A stretch of 64,000 nucleotides of DNA from Bacteroides sp. M10. GTDB lineage: Bacteria > Bacteroidota > Bacteroidia > Bacteroidales > Bacteroidaceae. Below the pieces are notes generated by a model, which made no database searches, was not told where the DNA came from, and saw only the letters and a list, made by a program, of their open reading frames with translations. A program made the translations under genes and the position numbers. Of this stretch, positions 61,755 through 64,000 are shown piece after piece. The stretch's first letter is position 1. Every line of letters starts with the position of its first letter. Location: NCBI RefSeq assembly GCF_014334015.1, contig NZ_CP060488.1:1508501-1572500 (forward strand), given 5' to 3'.

Positions 61755-63419
61755 ATGAAAACAAGATGTTGTTGTTCTAAACGCTATTTATTGGCGTTCT
61801 TTAGTTTACTTGTCAGCGTAGGTAGCATTCTGATGTCTGTCTCTCTATCTTCCTGCTCTTCTTCGGTGAAGAGTTCATTGCTACTATCTGCTGACTCATT
61901 GATGGAAATATATCCTGATAGTGCATTATCTATTTTGGAATCAATTTCCTCCCCACAGAAATTGCCACGTGCCGACAGAGCACTTTATGCGCTATTGCTT
62001 ACGCAAGCAAGGCATAAAAATTATATTGCTTTAGGAGATGATTCGCTGATAAAAACGGCTGTTGAATACTATGGTGATAAGAAGAAAAGTGTACGTGCTG
62101 CAAAAGCTCATTATTATTGGGGAGCTACTTATGGTGAGAAGGGGTATACTTCATTTGCTGTAGACGAGTATTTGACGGCAATTCGGTTGATGCCTGTTAG
62201 GGATGAGTTCTTAGCAATGATATATGATAATCTTGCGGATTGTTATGAAAAAGATGATTTGTATGATATAGCGATTGAGGCTTATCGCCAAGCTTATCAG
62301 ATATTAGAGGGGGGAAGTCAGCAGACATATCCATTGAGAGGTATTGCGCGTATCTGTTTATTACAAAATAAAAAGGATAGCGCATTGTTATATTATCAAA
62401 AAGCTCTTGATTATGCATTAGTAGAGCAAGACTCTAGTTTGATAGGAGCTCTTTATCATGACCTCGCTATGGTTTACAATGAAAAAAAAGATTATGTTCA
62501 AGCCGATAAATATGTATCGAAAGCAATGATTATGCAAGGGGAGGATGCTGTTAATGTCTGTTTGTCAAAAGCTCAAATTATGTTGAATTTGAATAAACTT
62601 GATTCTGCCAGTTATTTCTTTAGTAAGAATATAGACCAACTTAATATTTATGGAAAGGCTGTTTGCTATGATGGAATGCATCAAATAGCAAAGAAAAGAG
62701 GTGAATGGAAGATTGCGACAGAAAATATGGATGCATATAGAGTGCTTTATGATTCTATGCAGATTATGAATGACAATGAAGAACTCAATCGACTTATGGA
62801 TAAACATCAATTAGAAGAACATAAGAGGTTATTGTCAGAACATACTAAAATGCTGGTTTTTACTTTGGTTTCTGTATTCTTTTTCTTAATGATTATTTGT
62901 GTCTTTTGTTTTATGTGGAATGATAGGAAAAGGAAAAAGCGTTATATAGCATTACAACGTGAATTGACCCAAAATCGGGTAGATACTATGCTGCTCAAAG
63001 AGGAAGAGGTCTCGGAAACTAATAAAGAAGATCTAGATAAGAAAAGGTCGAAGTTAACAGAGCAACAAATTCAATTATGTATATCTGTACTTAAAACAAC
63101 TAATTGTTACGATCAATTGGAAGCATTAGAGAAAGCGACTCCTAAACAGCTATTGGTGATGCGTAGTTTGAGAAAAGAGATACGTTCTGAAATTTCTAGT
63201 GCATTTGTTGATGTGATGATGAATTTGAAGGAACGTTATCCGGCTTTAACTGGTGATGATATATTTTATTGTGTTCTTTCATTGCTTTGTTGTTCGAAAA
63301 CTGTCATGATGGAGTTAATGGATGCTACATCAGATGCTCTTAAAACCCGTAAGAATCGTATAAAGAACAAAATGGATGCTCAAATTTTCGATCGCGTGTT
63401 TGGCGTTGATATTCAGTGA
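61755..63419 (+). CDS. TPR lipoprotein with C-terminal HTH-like domain
   Basis: 554 residues. Lipobox SLSSC (C34) or an N-terminal anchor; TPR repeats over about 50-340 (DNLADCYEKDDLYDIAIEAYRQ; LYHDLAMVYNEKKDYVQADKY); one membrane helix (about 366-388, VFTLVSVFFFLMIICVFCFMW); a coiled-coil; then LTGDDIFYCVLSLL...ALKTRKNRIKNKM, which resembles the LuxR-like DNA-binding end of Bacteroidetes TPR regulators. It would sense in the periplasm and act on DNA in the cytoplasm. The small secreted gene 126 bp downstream is a possible target. Confidence 0.7.
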   Translation: MKTRCCCSKRYLLAFFSLLVSVGSILMSVSLSSCSSSVKSSLLLSADSLMEIYPDSALSILESISSPQKLPRADRALYALLLTQARHKNYIALGDDSLIKTAVEYYGDKKKSVRAAKAHYYWGATYGEKGYTSFAVDEYLTAIRLMPVRDEFLAMIYDNLADCYEKDDLYDIAIEAYRQAYQILEGGSQQTYPLRGIARICLLQNKKDSALLYYQKALDYALVEQDSSLIGALYHDLAMVYNEKKDYVQADKYVSKAMIMQGEDAVNVCLSKAQIMLNLNKLDSASYFFSKNIDQLNIYGKAVCYDGMHQIAKKRGEWKIATENMDAYRVLYDSMQIMNDNEELNRLMDKHQLEEHKRLLSEHTKMLVFTLVSVFFFLMIICVFCFMWNDRKRKKRYIALQRELTQNRVDTMLLKEEEVSETNKEDLDKKRSKLTEQQIQLCISVLKTTNCYDQLEALEKATPKQLLVMRSLRKEIRSEISSAFVDVMMNLKERYPALTGDDIFYCVLSLLCCSKTVMMELMDATSDALKTRKNRIKNKMDAQIFDRVFGVDIQ

Positions 63420-63545
63420 GATATATTGATTTCTCTAGGTTTGTTTTGCTTTTAAATGAAAGGCTGTTACCATTGTTACCGCATAAAAATCGTTTCTTTT
63501 GCTTCATCTGTGTATTTTTGGAGCGAAATTTTAAACCCATTTATT

Positions 63546-63917
63546 ATGAAAGCTAAATTTTTACCTTTTTTGTTGTTGACTGTCTTACTTCAAGTAAGTA
63601 TGTTTTCTTTTGCACATGAAATGATATCTGCACGTCAAATCAGACTAAAGAATAAAACTGAGGTACAACATCGGTCTATCCCTGTTACTCCTGATGCTTT
63701 TATTGAAAACTCATTGTTGTCTATAGATCTTCTTTCTACTGTTCCTACTGTAACTGTTATCATTAAAGATGCAGAAACAGATGAAGTAGTTTATACATCT
63801 ACTGATTTAAATGTAGATAAGGTTTATATTGATCTTGCAGGTGAGGAAAAAGGTAAATATACTTTGGAGATACAACTTCCGAAGGAAGCCTTTATCGGAG
63901 ATTTTGAATTAGATTAA
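63546..63917 (+). CDS. Small secreted DUF3244-like beta-sandwich protein
   Basis: 123 residues from ATG 63546; an upstream frame extension to 63456 covers a -7 box TATTTTTG (63513-63520) and is rejected. Signal peptide ends FSFA; mature about 100 residues, a single Ig-like domain (SIDLLSTVPTVTVIIKDAETDEVVYTSTDLNVDKVYIDLA...GKYTLEIQLP), typical of DUF3244. Function unknown. The last 83 bp of the window after it show no gene. Confidence 0.75.
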   Translation: MKAKFLPFLLLTVLLQVSMFSFAHEMISARQIRLKNKTEVQHRSIPVTPDAFIENSLLSIDLLSTVPTVTVIIKDAETDEVVYTSTDLNVDKVYIDLAGEEKGKYTLEIQLPKEAFIGDFELD

Positions 63918-64000
63918 ATCTTTGGAATATATATTATTTGCAACTAACATAAGATGATATACCTAAATCATTAACTGTTGAAGCCCCGCTGTTGAAATAT

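Overview
The window comes from a Bacteroides-type genome (order Bacteroidales, close to the B. thetaiotaomicron/ovatus group). The evidence is a SusC/SusD pair next to a hybrid two-component system, many LxxC lipoproteins, -7 promoter boxes of the TAnnTTTG type, few Shine-Dalgarno sites, a DUF4373/HU-like/amidase/'smalltalk' cassette, and the ftsX-DUF3098-uppP-truB-queA-folK gene order. I do not name a strain.

Layout. (1) 1-1088: the tail of an outer-membrane barrel gene, then a radical SAM protein. (2) 1138-19652: a polysaccharide utilization locus (PUL). A hybrid two-component sensor and an esterase lie on the minus strand. SusC, SusD, two tandem heparinase II/III-like lyases, a GH88 unsaturated uronyl hydrolase and two surface lipoproteins lie on the plus strand. 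Together they suggest capture, cleavage and uptake of an acidic, probably O-acylated, uronate polysaccharide such as a glycosaminoglycan. (3) 20191-27006: an AraC regulator divergent from a three-gene RND efflux operon. (4) 27115-41325: metabolic and envelope genes (SulP transporter, rubrerythrin, NadB, lipoamide dehydrogenase, TlpA-like protein, PBP4, AAA ATPase, CoA hydrolase/transferase, MiaB) and one candidate small RNA. (5) 41522-54415: an accessory island. An S24-type repressor faces a cassette of zinc-ribbon protein, DUF4373 protein, HU-like protein, amidase and smalltalk peptide. An AT-rich RHS polymorphic-toxin locus follows. It has a JAMM-type toxin tip, a candidate immunity gene, a second orphan tip/immunity cassette bracketed by 57-bp hairpin repeats, and remnants of an RHS gene and a SusC gene. 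(6) 54608-59888: a conserved housekeeping operon (methyltransferase, ftsX, DUF3098, uppP, truB, queA, folK). (7) 59863-63917: a small membrane protein, metK behind a SAM-II-like riboswitch, a TPR membrane regulator and a small secreted protein.

The most unusual feature is a set of three intergenic arrays (5151-5293, 19836-19945, 42527-42646). Each has an exact 22-bp period made of alternating two-fold-symmetric cores and AT-rich spacers. Sequence is poorly conserved between units, but spacing and arm complementarity are kept. Two of the arrays end just before a start codon. I do not recognise these arrays as a described element. The RHS cassette-exchange scar and the operator-like inverted repeats at the S24 repressor and AAA ATPase promoters are the next most interesting points.
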